Positions 49,391-61,893 of a stretch of 64,000 nt of DNA are shown piece by piece. The stretch is taken from NCBI GenBank assembly GCA_945859605.1, contig OX243828.1:19182381-19246380 (forward strand), given 5' to 3'. Source of the stretch: Lumbricus rubellus. Lineage: Eukaryota > Annelida > Clitellata > Crassiclitellata > Lumbricidae. Each line of letters begins with the position of its first letter. Positions within the stretch are counted from its first letter, which is position 1. A program made the position numbers and the translations under genes. The notes under the pieces are model-generated. The model saw only the letters and a list, made by a program, of their open reading frames with translations. It ran no database searches and was not told where the DNA came from.

Positions 49391-52300
49391 ACCATGAAAA
49401 GTTGACCTTTTGACCTTTATTGTTTACACTGCAATCCGAAACCGCCGCCTTGTTCAAATTAAAGTTTCGTGTGTCGACAACACGCGACTTAGAAAGTATC
49501 ACCAGCGTATAATTGATGTATATTAAAGGAGCTAAATGAATTGAGTTTATTCTGCAGCAACATAAATGCTTCATCAGAGGCAGCACGACATGGCAGACAC
49601 AAAGTAGAACTACTATTATTACTGTAGTGTTATTCAGCGACAATAACAAATGACCACTTGTCAATTGTACATTGTACAAAACAATAAATTGTGAGTGAAG
49701 GCCAAAGGTCTCGTTAATACACATCTCAGAGAGGACTTGAAGCTGCAAGCCAGCTCTTCACACACTACATGCTTAAGCACTCTTAAGCAATACAGCAGTA
49801 ATGAGATAATATTATATGGGCCAGTAGGCCGACGGAGAATGCCTGCTTTTATTTTTCTCAAAGAGCTATAAAAATTTCAATTAGAATTTTTTCTGCGTCT
49901 AGTATGTTGTGGTTTAACGAGTGTTTTGGTTCAGGAGAAAAAATAAAAAATAAACAATAAATAAATTCGGATTGTTATAACACTTGTATTTTAACGCTGA
50001 AACTCACTTACAATGTGTTAAGCCGCTACTTATTGAGTCATCAAGTGACTTGATATTTATTTCTGTCCGAAATATTTATTTTAAGACATACCATTACAAC
50101 AAGCATTTCTTTTTCAAGATACATTTTATTTGCATAGATATTGCCTTTCCATGACACAATTCGTTTGCAATGCACATTTGCATTATTCAATAAACATTGG
50201 GTCTACTTTTCAAAGACAAAGGCCTATTTCAATTTCAAGACGTTTCTATTTTAAGAAACATTTCTATTTTAAGACACACTTCCTTTCAGGCAACAACTCC
50301 TATCAGCATTTTCTTCAAGCCCATCACCAGTTTCTACATAATCAATCTTTGCATTAATCTACATCAGCTTATCAGATAAACAAATATTAATTAAATATTA
50401 AATAATATACATAATTCAATATTCATTATTTGTATACCTGGACCTGGTAAGATAGTGTACAATTATGCAATGATATATATATATAATATACGCCTATCAA
50501 GAACATCATTATAATACTAAATCCAACATCATTGGTGTCATTGTATTGCCTTCAAACCTGGGACTAAAATAGAATTTTCAAACATAATATTATGTTAAAT
50601 CATTAACCAAGAGTCAAACATACTCAACCAATAGGATCAAAAGCTCGCGTGCCGAGTGCTTGACACAAACACTCAAAGAGTACTTTCGCTAAGTACTTGA
50701 ACGGAAGTAGTACATACGGTCTGAACAAACCAGCTGAGGAGGATCGAAAATATTTACAGAATTAGCAAATTGGGTCAAAAGATCAACACATGATGTACGC
50801 GTGGAGCCCATTATCAGCCAATCAGCAACGTCGAAATCTCTCAAAACACGTCCGCCCCACGCACGCACACGCAAGCACTATTACAGTTGGCAGGCTGGCA
50901 TCTTCCGCCGTACCTCCCACGCGCATGCCTCGGCGGGAAGGGGAAATATAAACCATCAACTTGGACATGACCCCCCAGCCAAGCTCATCCATGTTTACTT
51001 CTGGAAGTTTTGACACATCCCCTCAGATAAACAGCAAAACAAAAATATCCATTTCATCATCAACTGTTCCTGACTCCAACCGCTTGGAGGAGACAGGTAC
51101 GAAATAAAGTAATTAATCACCTCCATGTCCTCCTCGTTTATATCGTCTATCCAGCGTATCTATCATAATTGATCTTTGTTCCTTGTCCTGTCAAGTATGC
51201 CATCTCTATTTGCAAGTACATACGACAATGCAATCGTAATTTGCGCCCACAAGAGCCAGATGGCGGGAACCAGCTTATTCACAGGCGCTCAATCAAAACA
51301 AAATCGATAGGCAGAGGGCCAATATCCGGAGAATCAGAGAGGCAGGCAGACAATCGGACGGTTAAGGTGGATGTCGTTTAAGAGTTGAATTGGCAAGGGA
51401 GGTGATTAGGAGAGGAAGAATCAGGATAGGATTTATGGAAAAGCAATGTTTTCAGTTCTGACTGAGAGACCTGCAAAGAGATTGTAGGCCTAAGTGGTGA
51501 GGCTTGGCTTCGTTGTTCGTAAGATGAATCAGATATTTGTCTTAAAACTGGGGAAGATTGTACCAAAGAGGCGGCAGAGCAGCTGTGGCTTGGGAGTGAC
51601 TGGTAAATTTATGTATGCTCCACGGCTGAAATTTTAGTTGCACCGCCCCCCCTCACCTGCACCCCCCCCCAGTAAACTCAGCGACAATAAGCACACCGAC
51701 CTCACACTGTCAGTGGGAAGATTAGAAGGCGAGGGATAGGACTGGTCAACGGCACTCATATGCCGAGGCTAAACAATTGAAGTCGTTTACACTTTGGAAC
51801 CATGGCTGCCTCAGTCCCTAACTTATGGAACTGCTCTTTTTGTTTAGACCATGTCTATATAGCCTACTTACTAGGGCACTGTTAAGTGAACCAAAATGCT
51901 GCCTGCCCCAGTAATTAAGACAAAAATGAATCAATGCAGAAGAGTCTACGAGTGTTCTGACTCGGGACATCTTTTGGACTACTCCGACCTCCTCTAGACT
52001 CAACGCAGCGCTCGTGAATAAGCTGGTGCCCCAATTTACTCAAGCGTTAAGTTTGGCAAAACAAAAACCGATCAGATTAAATAACTTCAGACAGAATAGA
52101 TTCGATAAATAACCGATTCTCTTACCGTTAAAGTAGATAATTTTACCACCAGCGGTTGTCTTGTACGATCAGAGTATTTTGTAAGTGGGCCACGGGCCCA
52201 CGATGCTCAAAAGTTAGAGAACATCCGCTGTAAACAATGATCCCTAAGAGGTAGTCCCCGACTAATTAATATTCATTAGGTAGGCGGTCTTAAGCGATCG

Positions 52301-52839
52301 TCTGTCAATCAAGCGCTTGCAACCGCAGTAAACAGCGCGCCACACATAGAGCCAACGCCTATATGCATTATTCATGAGTAGGCGGTCCTAAAACGCTGTG
52401 CCTATGGCCAAAGAAAACAAAAACATGACCTAGTTTCGACCAGAGTTGGCACACGTGCTGCCGTTGCTAGGCAACATCGATAATGCTTAAGACAACCTGT
52501 TGGAACACTGCGGGCTGGAATGATCTGATGGAAAATAGTAAATATCATAATAAAAGGAAGTGGGCTTATACACAGCGGTGCGATGAGATAGTGCTGATGT
52601 ACGGTTTGGCACACATCCTTCGTTAGGGTGGGTGGGTGGGGTATCTTCAAACGGGGGGGGGGGGGAGGGGGCCTCGAGGCGAGACTTGAAACAAAAGCCG
52701 TTATCCCCGATAGTCGTATATTTACCGTATATTGCTTCGGGCGTCAAGACCCGCTATTTAAACATCCCTATGTAGAATTCCATTGGATAAGCCTCAAAGG
52801 AATGTTTTCACAGTAGGCCTAACTTACTTAGACTTAGTC

Positions 52840-52945
52840 CTTCCTGTGCATGTCTGCACACCGGGCGACGCATCTCCTCCACTGTCTCTATCCATCGCCA
52901 GTTCTTCCGCCTCCTCCCATGTCAGCTCCAGGCATCTTAAGTCGC
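52840..52945 (-). pseudogene. LINE ORF2 C-terminal remnant (tentative)
   Basis: On the minus strand LTWEEAEELAMDRD is followed, after a one-base deletion, by WRRCVARCADMHRKD and a stop. This is the kind of C-terminus seen in invertebrate non-LTR retrotransposon polyproteins. A short TAAG-rich tail (TCTAAGTAAGTT) follows the stop. The match is from memory and short. Confidence 0.45.
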
Positions 52946-53189
52946 ATATAGGCCTAAGGCAGGGTATTATTGTCAATTTCAATCTACTAAGAGCCCTAGA
53001 AAATCGGTTGCTTTCAATAGCAGACCTGTGTCTCTCTCCCTTTGTATTGTGGACCACAGCTTTTTGTGTGAAACTGGACTGTTTAAGCAGTAAGTGAGCG
53101 GTTCTAAGCAAAACTGTGCTCCATCTTGTAAATAAGTCTCTTGAGATTAACAGTTAAAGTCCAGCTGATCAATCATTGAAATCTTCATA

Positions 53190-53202
53190 ACCGTCGTCGT
53201 CG

Positions 53203-53268
<66 letters not shown>
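53190..53268. repeat. (CAT)n microsatellite
   Basis: CGTCGTCGTCATCATC... about 75 bp; on the minus strand, the sense of CREBRF, it reads (GAT)n. Confidence 0.95.
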
Positions 53269-53949
53269 AGTGTCATTGCCTTTCGTTTAGCTCTAACACC
53301 CCCGACCTACAAGCACACATTCTGATAGAACATGTTCTGCAATGCACAAGGCATTCATTTTGATTGTATTAAATGACTAAATAGTCACTTTGAATGATAC
53401 CAATGAAAACATTAGCCCAATCATACATAACCCAGTGGAAAAGGAACATTGATGAGTTCTGAAATCTCAGAAAATGCAGAAGATATAGGCCAAGCATGTG
53501 GTATCCAAACACCTAACATGATCACTTTACACATAATACATGAATGCTACGCTAATAGCATATAACGTTCTTGATCCATACTCAAAACACTTACACGCAT
53601 ACTTTACACGTATTCAAGTACTCGAGACATCTAAATCGGTTTATTTTGTTTATGTTAGACACGTTCAAGTCTTCTCGCACTCTTGGCCTACTTAACAGTA
53701 CAGTTTAGGATCAACAACAGTGGTTTTCAAACAGTCGTCAAGTGGTGTGAAAGAATTCAAAATAATTTGAATATTGTTGCATGCAAGGTTTCCTTGAAAT
53801 GGCATCGCTGGATTACGGCACCATAGAAATTGTTATCATTATTATTATTTTTATTTTTTTTGCCTTGAGGTACTTCGTTCCCCCAGGGGCTTATAAAATA
53901 TTAAAAGCAATGTGCCTGGAACGGCTAAACCTCATCCATTTCGGGCGTG

Positions 53950-53973
53950 GGTCTTCTCCCGTGAAACTGGAAA

Positions 53974-54018
<45 letters not shown>

Positions 54019-54440
54019 ATTATCATGATTATAGCTTAGGCCCCTCTTTGATTAGCTACCATTTCTGCAATGACAATCTTCAAAGCTTCATGTGTTTATC
54101 ATTAATATGATGTTTCCCTAACAATTAATTGCAACAGACTTTGTGCCTGTCTATTGTTGTCTACTTTATCTGACCTTTGCTGGTGGTATGCCAACATACG
54201 ATTCTGCTACCTAGTGTATGATAAAATAAAAGTTTGAAAATAAACTGATCTATTATGTGCCAACTGGCCAGAAATAAATTTCCCACCAACAATTTCTGTA
54301 TATCCAAGCATGCTCCCAGCCCTGCCTCACGACGTTTCCCCGACTGCACCAAGCACGTGCAGTAGCCTATCTAGTCAGTCATCATTCTCGTGTAACCATA
54401 CCATATTTCAATCTAGGAACACTTTCCAGTTTCACGGGAG
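53950..54440. repeat. Inverted repeat CCCGTGAAACTGGAAAGT with (ATT)n
   Basis: CCCGTGAAACTGGAAAGT at about 53958-53975 is inverted as ACTTTCCAGTTTCACGGG at 54421-54438; an (ATT)n tract follows the left copy. Possibly the ends of a decayed element. Confidence 0.5.
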
Positions 54441-54525
54441 TACTTGAAAGATGACTGGGGGTACTTGAAAGATGACTGGGGGTACTTGAAAGATGACTGG
54501 GAGTACTTGACAGATGACTTTCCGG
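54439..54525. repeat. 21-bp tandem repeat, four copies
   Basis: TACTTGAAAGATGACTGGGG starts at 54441, 54462, 54483 and 54504. Confidence 0.92.
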
Positions 54526-54962
54526 GAAGCGAGGCCAATACGAGCAGACATTAAAGTCCATCTTTCGCACTTAATGACAGATCAAGTGCATAGCATAGGG
54601 CTCCATAAAATGCTCGTAAAACATGAAAAACAGGCACACGCACACAGGACTCCTAACGTTCTCTCAACTTCCCCACAGATGTGATTGAATGTCTATACCA
54701 ATAGTATGCTCTGCAAATGTAAACATCATGGTATTAGCATAGATCTGTAAACTTTGTACTCTTGTCAGGTTCGTAAAGGTTATTCGTCAGAGACGTCATA
54801 CATCGCACGGGTCAATGTCCTGAGTACAACAGTGCTATGGATGGATGGACTCACGCACTGTCTCCTATGGTCGAGGGTTTCTATAATGGATAGCTCGATG
54901 CTGTTGTATTCGAGCATTTGTAATGGACACCTGATTGAATGAAATCCCTGGGCAGGTGCAGA

Positions 54963-55236
54963 TCATCACCATCACCATCACCACCACCACCACCACCACC
55001 ACCACCACCACCATCACCATCATCATCTTCTTCTTTTTCGTCCTTCTCTCTTTCTCCTCCTACTACTATTCTGCTTCCTACTCTTTTCTCTGCTCCTCCC
55101 CCATTCCTCCTTGCCTTCCTCCTACTCGTCTTAGTTTCTTCTTCCGCCTCATCCTCCTTTTCACCATCACCATCACCATCACCATCATCACCACCACCAC
55201 CACCACCACCACCACCACCACCACCACCATCATCAT

Positions 55237-55268
<32 letters not shown>

Positions 55269-55303
55269 TCACCACCACCACCACGACCACCACCACCACC
55301 ACA
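54963..55303. repeat. CAC/CAT trinucleotide array
   Basis: Two blocks of CAC and CAT repeats separated by a TCT/CCT-rich stretch at about 55027-55160. Confidence 0.93.
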
Positions 55304-55517
55304 GGTCAATCCACTCCACCATACTCTCTAGCAGTAGCAGCATTTCTTCTTCCATCTCTCACCATGGCTTAAACACGAGCCTATGCTCTCATCGACCCTG
55401 CTGCACTGTGGACCAGCTCCTTCCTTCGATGATGCAATCGTCCTTTATAATAACTGTTGGAAAAGTGCCACTTTCGCTGTCTCTAGACCACTTTTTTCCC
55501 CTCTAGGTCTCTCTCAA

Positions 55518-55585
55518 ACTGGGAGCACCTCTGATTAGTGCGAACCAAGAGACCGCTATATAAATATATAGATACAATACAATGA
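55518..55585 (+). repeat. SINE-tail element, subfamily 2
   Basis: GGGAGCACCTCTGATTAGTG, CAAGAGACCGCTATATAAAT, then ATAGATACAATACAATG. Confidence 0.65.
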
Positions 55586-57348
55586 CGCATCTAAAACAAT
55601 AACTGTCCAAATGAGTTCATCAAGGTCAAGTTACGACAGGAAATTGATGTTCAACACCTTGATGATACATCCCCTTTTTCTAACGTTTTCCTCATTTATA
55701 TTTTAATCTCGATTTAATTGCTTCCATTAGATTTCTTAGGCGCTTGCTTAAACAATATTCTTTACCGCAGAACAGGAAATTAAATTCGCACTGTCTGTGT
55801 TCCAGTCTCATTAAAATAATATAAATCATATTCTGTTTAAATTTGAAAGCCTTGCCTGGCTGGGTTAAATAATTCCAAGCGAGCTTACATTAGCAAAGGT
55901 TACGAACCCCAAGCTAATCATAAAACTGGATAACACTTCTTCAAAAGGATGCACCAGACCCATTGCCGGATTTAGATTTGCTGAGGCCCTATCCTATCCA
56001 GAATTCTTGAAAGATCCTGTTAAAAAATTACACCAGAATGTCTTGCAGAACTTGTCAACATCAATTCTTTATAACTAATTAACAACAAGGCATTCAAAGT
56101 GAATAAATTAATTTCATTTCCACATCTCATGCCTTAAAACACAGAGAATATATAGCAAGGCTGTGCATCCCAGATCTAAAACCAAAACCAACTTAAGACG
56201 AAGAAACACAATTTCCCCATAATATCTGGTTCAAATAAACATCGATGAAAGTGTGTCATTTTTCTTCAGAAACCGAGTTAAGTAATACCCTCGCTGTGTC
56301 GTCTATTCTGTATTTATATACAAGAACCACGTTAGCACATATGACTAACTAACCACCCGGAGACTTTCATAAGCAAGTTGTTTTTTTCTCCCAGGAACGA
56401 ATAAAGAGAGATTGGATTGCAACCTGCAACCGTTCGCAACCAACCTGGGAATGGTGAATCATCTATCCAAAGTAAAACAACATTGGGTAATAAATCCAAG
56501 ATTTTAGGTCACTGTCTCCATTTCAAGCTGTGCCCAGGGTAGCCTCCGTAGCACACCGGGCCCTAGCTGCCGCTGACGGCCAAATGAACACGGTATTATG
56601 TTATACAACTCAAACCACATCACCTGGGCATGAAATGGAACACGGGCGAGCCTCTGAAAAATAACTTGTTTTTGTTAGGCTGCAACTATGCACTGCAAAA
56701 GGTTTATGACTCATTTAATTAAGTACTTGCAAGGACGTTGCGATATCTAGTAAGAAACTCGAGCAGAAAATCTTGTGACATCTATATGTTGCCGGACCTT
56801 TAAGCATTAGAACCAAAAGGTCAGGATTAAGTTTGTTGCAATCTTGCCATGGGTCAAGAGAGTTTTAACAATTATGCCAAGGTTAACTATCAAGTTACTG
56901 CAATCATGCAACAGGTCAAAAGAGTTTTAACAATCAATTTGTGGAACATGATTAAGTTCTTGGAGTCATGCCAAAAACTCAGGATCTCCCTAGGCAAAGA
57001 CCACCTATAAAGAGAAAAACACCTCCCACATACTCAAACCAGAAAAATATAATTAAGTCTATAAGTTCTTGATTTAGTAAGCACCACAAGAATAAGAATA
57101 AAATAAGAATAAAAACTATTATCAATCAACAACACAGAGCACAGCCCTGAGTGAAGGACTTGATCAAGGTTCCTGCACAGCGACCCCCTCCCTTGAGAGG
57201 CTTCAAGTCTTCAACCACTCGTATACGCATCCCACCCGCCTTACAAGGAAAATCAAACAAATCTGCTGCCATTATTGGTGAAGGCCTGGACCAGCATTTA
57301 GCCCATTGAATTCAACACACAATGATAGTTACTTTGAAAAGTGTCTTG

Positions 57349-57402
<54 letters not shown>

Positions 57403-57408
57403 GCACAC
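57349..57408. repeat. (AC)n microsatellite
   Basis: About 50 bp of pure AC dinucleotides. Confidence 0.95.
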
Positions 57409-58527
57409 ACTGAGACGAACTGAACATGAGAAGAGCTAGGACAGGCAGCAACAAGTGTGAAGTTCAAGGACATAATTTTTCTTAGCCTTGGCAGCATATG
57501 ACAGAGTGGTGGCCAGTCTACTTCCTGCCTGACTTCCCAAGACAAAATACAGATTATAGCTGAGTCAGCTACGAGCATCAAAGCCTAACACAAAATTCAA
57601 AACAAATTTCTCTCCTAATGGGGATTTGACCCCTCAACCTTATGACATACACGATATTGTCATTCACCCCACACAGACATACATACATACATGTAAGCAC
57701 ACACACCATGATGCAGAACAGAACAAAGAATTCTCCAATCCAATCAGTTCACAATAACGTCATCGCACACAGGAAACTGGCTGGCACCATATAATGTGAT
57801 TAAAAGAGGAAGCCTTTGAACTCGGGGGGGACGGTTACGGGGTAAGGAGGGGTGGCCGAGTGCCATGACCTTTCACCCATGAAATCATCTTCCCTTGGGT
57901 GCCGATGTACCCGAGCTGCACTCTCAAAGCACACTGATGCCCGCCCGCCTGCCCGCATCCGACCTATGCAGCCCAGCATCTGCAGCCGGCGTGTTCCTTC
58001 TGCCGCCGCTGATGCGGCTGGTGCGTTAGGTTATGTAACCTTGCCGACGATATTAAGTGTCCGCCGACGGCCAAGCAGTTAAGCCGTAATGTTCTTGGAA
58101 GTGGGCCAGGTGACCGACCGACCGACGGGTGTGGTGCCGTATCGCTTCCCGAATCCTGAAGACTGCCCGAAGACGCCTCGGCCTTCGTCCGCTCGTGGCA
58201 AATAAGGGTGAATTTTATTAGCTCCACTACCGTCGTACTCGGAATGTTCCTGCCCGAAGCCTGGGATTAAGGAGAAAGCCTATGCTGATCTTCTTTATGA
58301 CACAGCCGTGTTAAACATTAATTACAGTGAACTTTTACCATAGCAGAATTTCAGAATATTTTAGGCGCATGAAAAAATAATCCCCGACAGTCTGTGGTCA
58401 CCGGTGAAATATAATTGGGAAAAGAAGTGGTTTTTAGAAGTGGAAGCTAACAGCGAGTCATATTTTAACTTCCAAACTCTCTTTGATAAATCACTAGTCT
58501 TTTTCTTAGGCATGCATGGCTTCGCTG

Positions 58528-58566
58528 GGAGCACTGAGTAGGTTTCTTGAATGGGTGCTATGCATT
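58528..58566 (+). repeat. SINE-tail element, diverged
   Basis: GGGAGCACTGAGTAGGTTTC, TGAATGGGTGCTATGCATTG. Confidence 0.5.
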
Positions 58567-58884
58567 GTATACGAGTCCATAGAATGAATGAATGCATGTC
58601 ATCCAGTCACAAGTTTACCGGAACTAATTTCGCACTGGAGTCATATTTGGCATCACACCTATAGCTAGGCAGCAAGTCTTCATATTAGCATGCCGCATCA
58701 ACCGACCCACCGACCATCACGCCCGCATTAACAGCCTACCAGATAACGCAGCAGAAGTAGGCTTTGGAACCACACACCCAACTCACCCAAGGATAGCTTT
58801 TCTTTGCCAAGCAACGAAATTATCTTTACGAGAACGGGAAAACCTTGCCGCGCCTCTATTGTCAGGCTCGCTCTACATATCGTG

Positions 58885-59445
58885 ACAAAAGCCGAAAAAC
58901 ATCCTACGGCCATTGGCATTTTAGCCATTTTAGCGGCTCGTTTTCAGAAAAACACAGCGAAACTGGCGAAAATAGATCTTGTCATCTGGATTTTCCATCG
59001 AAAAACACCGCAAAACAAGGTCACTAATCGACCAAAACAAGCCTCAATTCGGGACATCTTCCTTTAAAAAATGAGGTCGGCTTCGAAAGCCGCATCAGGC
59101 GACCTACGACAGTCACAGCTCAAAGGCCAGCACTGAAATTTATTCAAAAAATTTATGTAGGCCAGATATTTTCTTCCTTGTTACAGAAGCGGAAGAAAGC
59201 CTATACATATACAGATTTCCCAGATGTCAGCAAAATGAGAATTTTATTCTGCTAATTTCTCAAGTTTCTCATGTTCATTTTTCCACTAACGTCCGGAGCG
59301 AAAACAACAGGAAGAACTTAGTTGTGAACACTCTAAGCGCATGAACTAAAATCCAGACGACATCTAATTTCGTTAGTTTCGCTGTATTTTTTTCCTGAAA
59401 ATGAGCCATAAAAACGCTAATGGCCGCAGGATGTTTTTCAGCGAA
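58885..59445. repeat. Diverged inverted repeat of about 100 bp
   Basis: AAACATCCTACGGCCATTGG...TTTTCAGAAAAACACAGCG near 58895-58990 pairs with its inverse (minus strand AAACATCCTGCGGCCATTAG...) near 59350-59440. The arms are separated by about 360 bp, suggesting an old foldback or hairpin element. Confidence 0.7.
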
Positions 59446-60172
59446 ATCGACAGCAATGCTCACACAGCAAAAAACCCACTCAAAATAAAAAAGAAAATAA
59501 CTGACTGTGTTTTCTGTGTACACACGTTCATCTGTACATCGAATAAAACCGCAAATCATGATCCCAGATCATTATGATGCCAATCTTCAGTAATATATAT
59601 AAATTGAAAAACTGATTTTGCAATCCGTTCATTTCACGTCACAAAATCCTCTCATCTGAATTTGTTAAAATTGCACACAAAAGTCTAATTAATGGTATGA
59701 GGGTATTATCCAACAAGTCCTCTCCTTCGCAGTTTCAACCAACTTGAACGGACTACTTTCGGTCACTGCACTCTCATCATAGCCATGTTGGCTAGGGGTT
59801 CAGAAGAGCCCAAATCCCCAAACCATATGCTGTACCGACAGGGACTTTAACCCTCAACCTCTAACATTACCTGCTATGATCAGAGAACCATACCATATCT
59901 ACCATGGCATAAAGTTTACCTGTAAGCAAACATATCACCTGGACACTTTCGAGAGCAGGAAAGAGCGCAATATCAAATGCCATTGCATCATTTAAGCCGT
60001 TGAGAAAGATGCAATCTGTTCACTGAGACGGTAATTGATGGTGAAAGATCGAACAATGGTCAACACATTGTAAAATTAGCAGGGACTTGGACATATGGCC
60101 GCTACATGGTAAACAAGTGCATGGACACCTTATCGATAAGAGGTGCTTCAACAAGTTTCTAGATACAGTCGA

Positions 60173-60290
60173 TACATACATACATACATATAATGTCATA
60201 CATATATATATATACATATATGGCTACACGCACATGTGCATACATACACTGCATGTTTACAAACATACATGTACATGCAAACATATATAG
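60173..60290. repeat. TACA/TA-rich simple sequence
   Basis: CATACATACATACATATAATG, TATATATATA and related short repeats. Confidence 0.85.
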
Positions 60291-60330
60291 CACAGGCAAT
60301 AAGGAAATGCATGCCAGAAATAGTTCACTT

Positions 60331-60738
60331 AGGCCTTAAAAAATGTTGTGTTTCCGGTAACAGAGCTAAAAAAATTGGGTAGGTAGGTCGGAAAATATTT
60401 TTATGCAGTGACTATCCGAAAAAGTATACCCCACTAGTCTTTTTTGCACACAGAAACAAAGTACGTGTTCTAAGCAAGTATAAACTGCCTATTTCCCGAC
60501 TGTCTGCACCTAAAACTGCTCTAGAAACAGTCCTATTAATTTCATTTTGTCGACATCTCTTATGTTAAGTCAATACAAATGTTTGTTTTTTTTAAATAAA
60601 ATTTTTTTGGGGGGGGGGGAAATTTTTTGGGGGAAATGTTTTTTTAAATAACATTTTTTTACAAAAATATTTGAGTCGCCGCCGTAAAAATGGGTCGATC
60701 GGGTTACCGGAAACAAAACAATTTTTTTTACGCCTTAA
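60331..60738. mobile_element. MITE-like element with TTTCCGGTAAC termini
   Basis: Left AGGCCTTAAAAAATGTTGTG then TTTCCGGTAAC; right, inverted, AAGGCGTAAAAAAAATTG then TTTCCGGTAAC. About 30-bp imperfect inverted repeats with T- and G-rich interior. Target duplication not resolved. Confidence 0.6.
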
Positions 60739-60872
60739 TAAAAAAACTAGATAAACTGTCATTGTTGCAATACATATAAACACACTTACAGACATACATA
60801 CATTTACCTTTACACATACAGGCCTACATGCAGACGATTCTGCCTCGTCATTTTCTCATGAAAACAATTTTT

Positions 60873-61457
60873 AACCCACTGTCCCACCCCACCCCTTCAA
60901 CGGAAGACCGTCCGTCCCAGGGACAACATCCACCACCTAGTCCTTCTCCCAGTCAGTGAACCTCCGTGGTGGTGTCAGGCGCGGCCGTCACACGGCGTTC
61001 ACATGCAATAGCTGCTCGCGGCCTACAAAGCACATATCTCAAGGATACATCCGCCAGAAACACTGCCTACGATTGGCCATCAAAACGGTCCTTGAGCGAA
61101 AGGCGGAGCTTCCAGCGTTCAAATACCGGGCCAGCAGAAAGAACGATTGTATGTTCTGTGTAAGCCACCTTGAGCTATCGTGGGTGCCCTGTACCATCGT
61201 TTTTTTTTTCAATTACCTAGCATTCAGGGCTTCCACGGCCAAGCCCTGTGGACCACTGACTCTAAAGGGATGGCAGTGATCGGCCAAAGTCCGCCTAGAG
61301 TCATTACTCCTTTCGTGGCCTCTGAACGCCACCATGTTTTTCAACCCACTGTCCTTCCGCCCCAACCATCTACCACACAGCCACCCCCCCCCCCCAACAG
61401 ACCGTGCGTCCCATGCAGGGACAACATCCACCTAGTCCCTCTCGCGGTCAGTGAATA
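60873..61457. repeat. Pair of about 90-110 bp direct repeats
   Basis: AACCCACTGTCC...GGGACAACATCCACC...CAGTGAA occurs at 60873-60959 and again at 61341-61457, enclosing about 380 bp without a recognised gene. Solo-LTR-like or recombinational duplication are both possible. Confidence 0.6.
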
Positions 61458-61828
61458 GGATCAAGAAGCAGCTCAAAAATGGTCGAATTCTGTGCTTGAG
61501 TAATAATTTCTGTTGCACCACACAGTCAAGTACACGCTTGGCAATCGTCCAGCCTCATCACTTGGAAATCCCCATGTGTGTGGGAGGAGAGGGGAAGGGT
61601 TAACGCGGCAGTAGGCTAACTGATCGGCTCTAGCCTGTTGGGCTGATGCAATATTATTGAGGCCCTGGAGAACGCATTTTAGGACACCAATATCATGCCT
61701 TATATTTGCTGACGTGTGCATTATCGTCATCATCATCATCATCACAACCATCATCAGTTAGAATTGGCGGGGATGAATACAAATAAAACGATCTGCATGG
61801 TCCTTGGTCGTTTGATTGATCTCGGCCG

Positions 61829-61893
61829 GGGGCGCCTCTGAGTGGATCTATATCTTGAAAGGGCGCCACATAAATTCTGATTGATTGATTTGA
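61829..61893 (+). repeat. SINE-tail element with (TGAT)n
   Basis: GGGGGCGCCTCTGAGTGGAT, CTTGAAAGGGCGCCACATAAA, then TTGATTGATTGATT. Confidence 0.7.

Noticed and set aside
54881..55372. Gly/Asp-rich and Thr/Pro-rich frames
   Set aside because: CAC/CAT trinucleotide repeat artefact.
57840..58250. GC-rich stretch with GGTGGCCGAGTGCC, possibly a tRNA-Ser-like or promoter sequence
   Set aside because: No B box at the right spacing, no cloverleaf and no clear start site, so not called as a gene.
60956..61279. 107-residue frame (RQKHCLRLAIKTVLERK...)
   Set aside because: It looks protein-like in part but has no recognised family and lies between repeats; evidence is insufficient.
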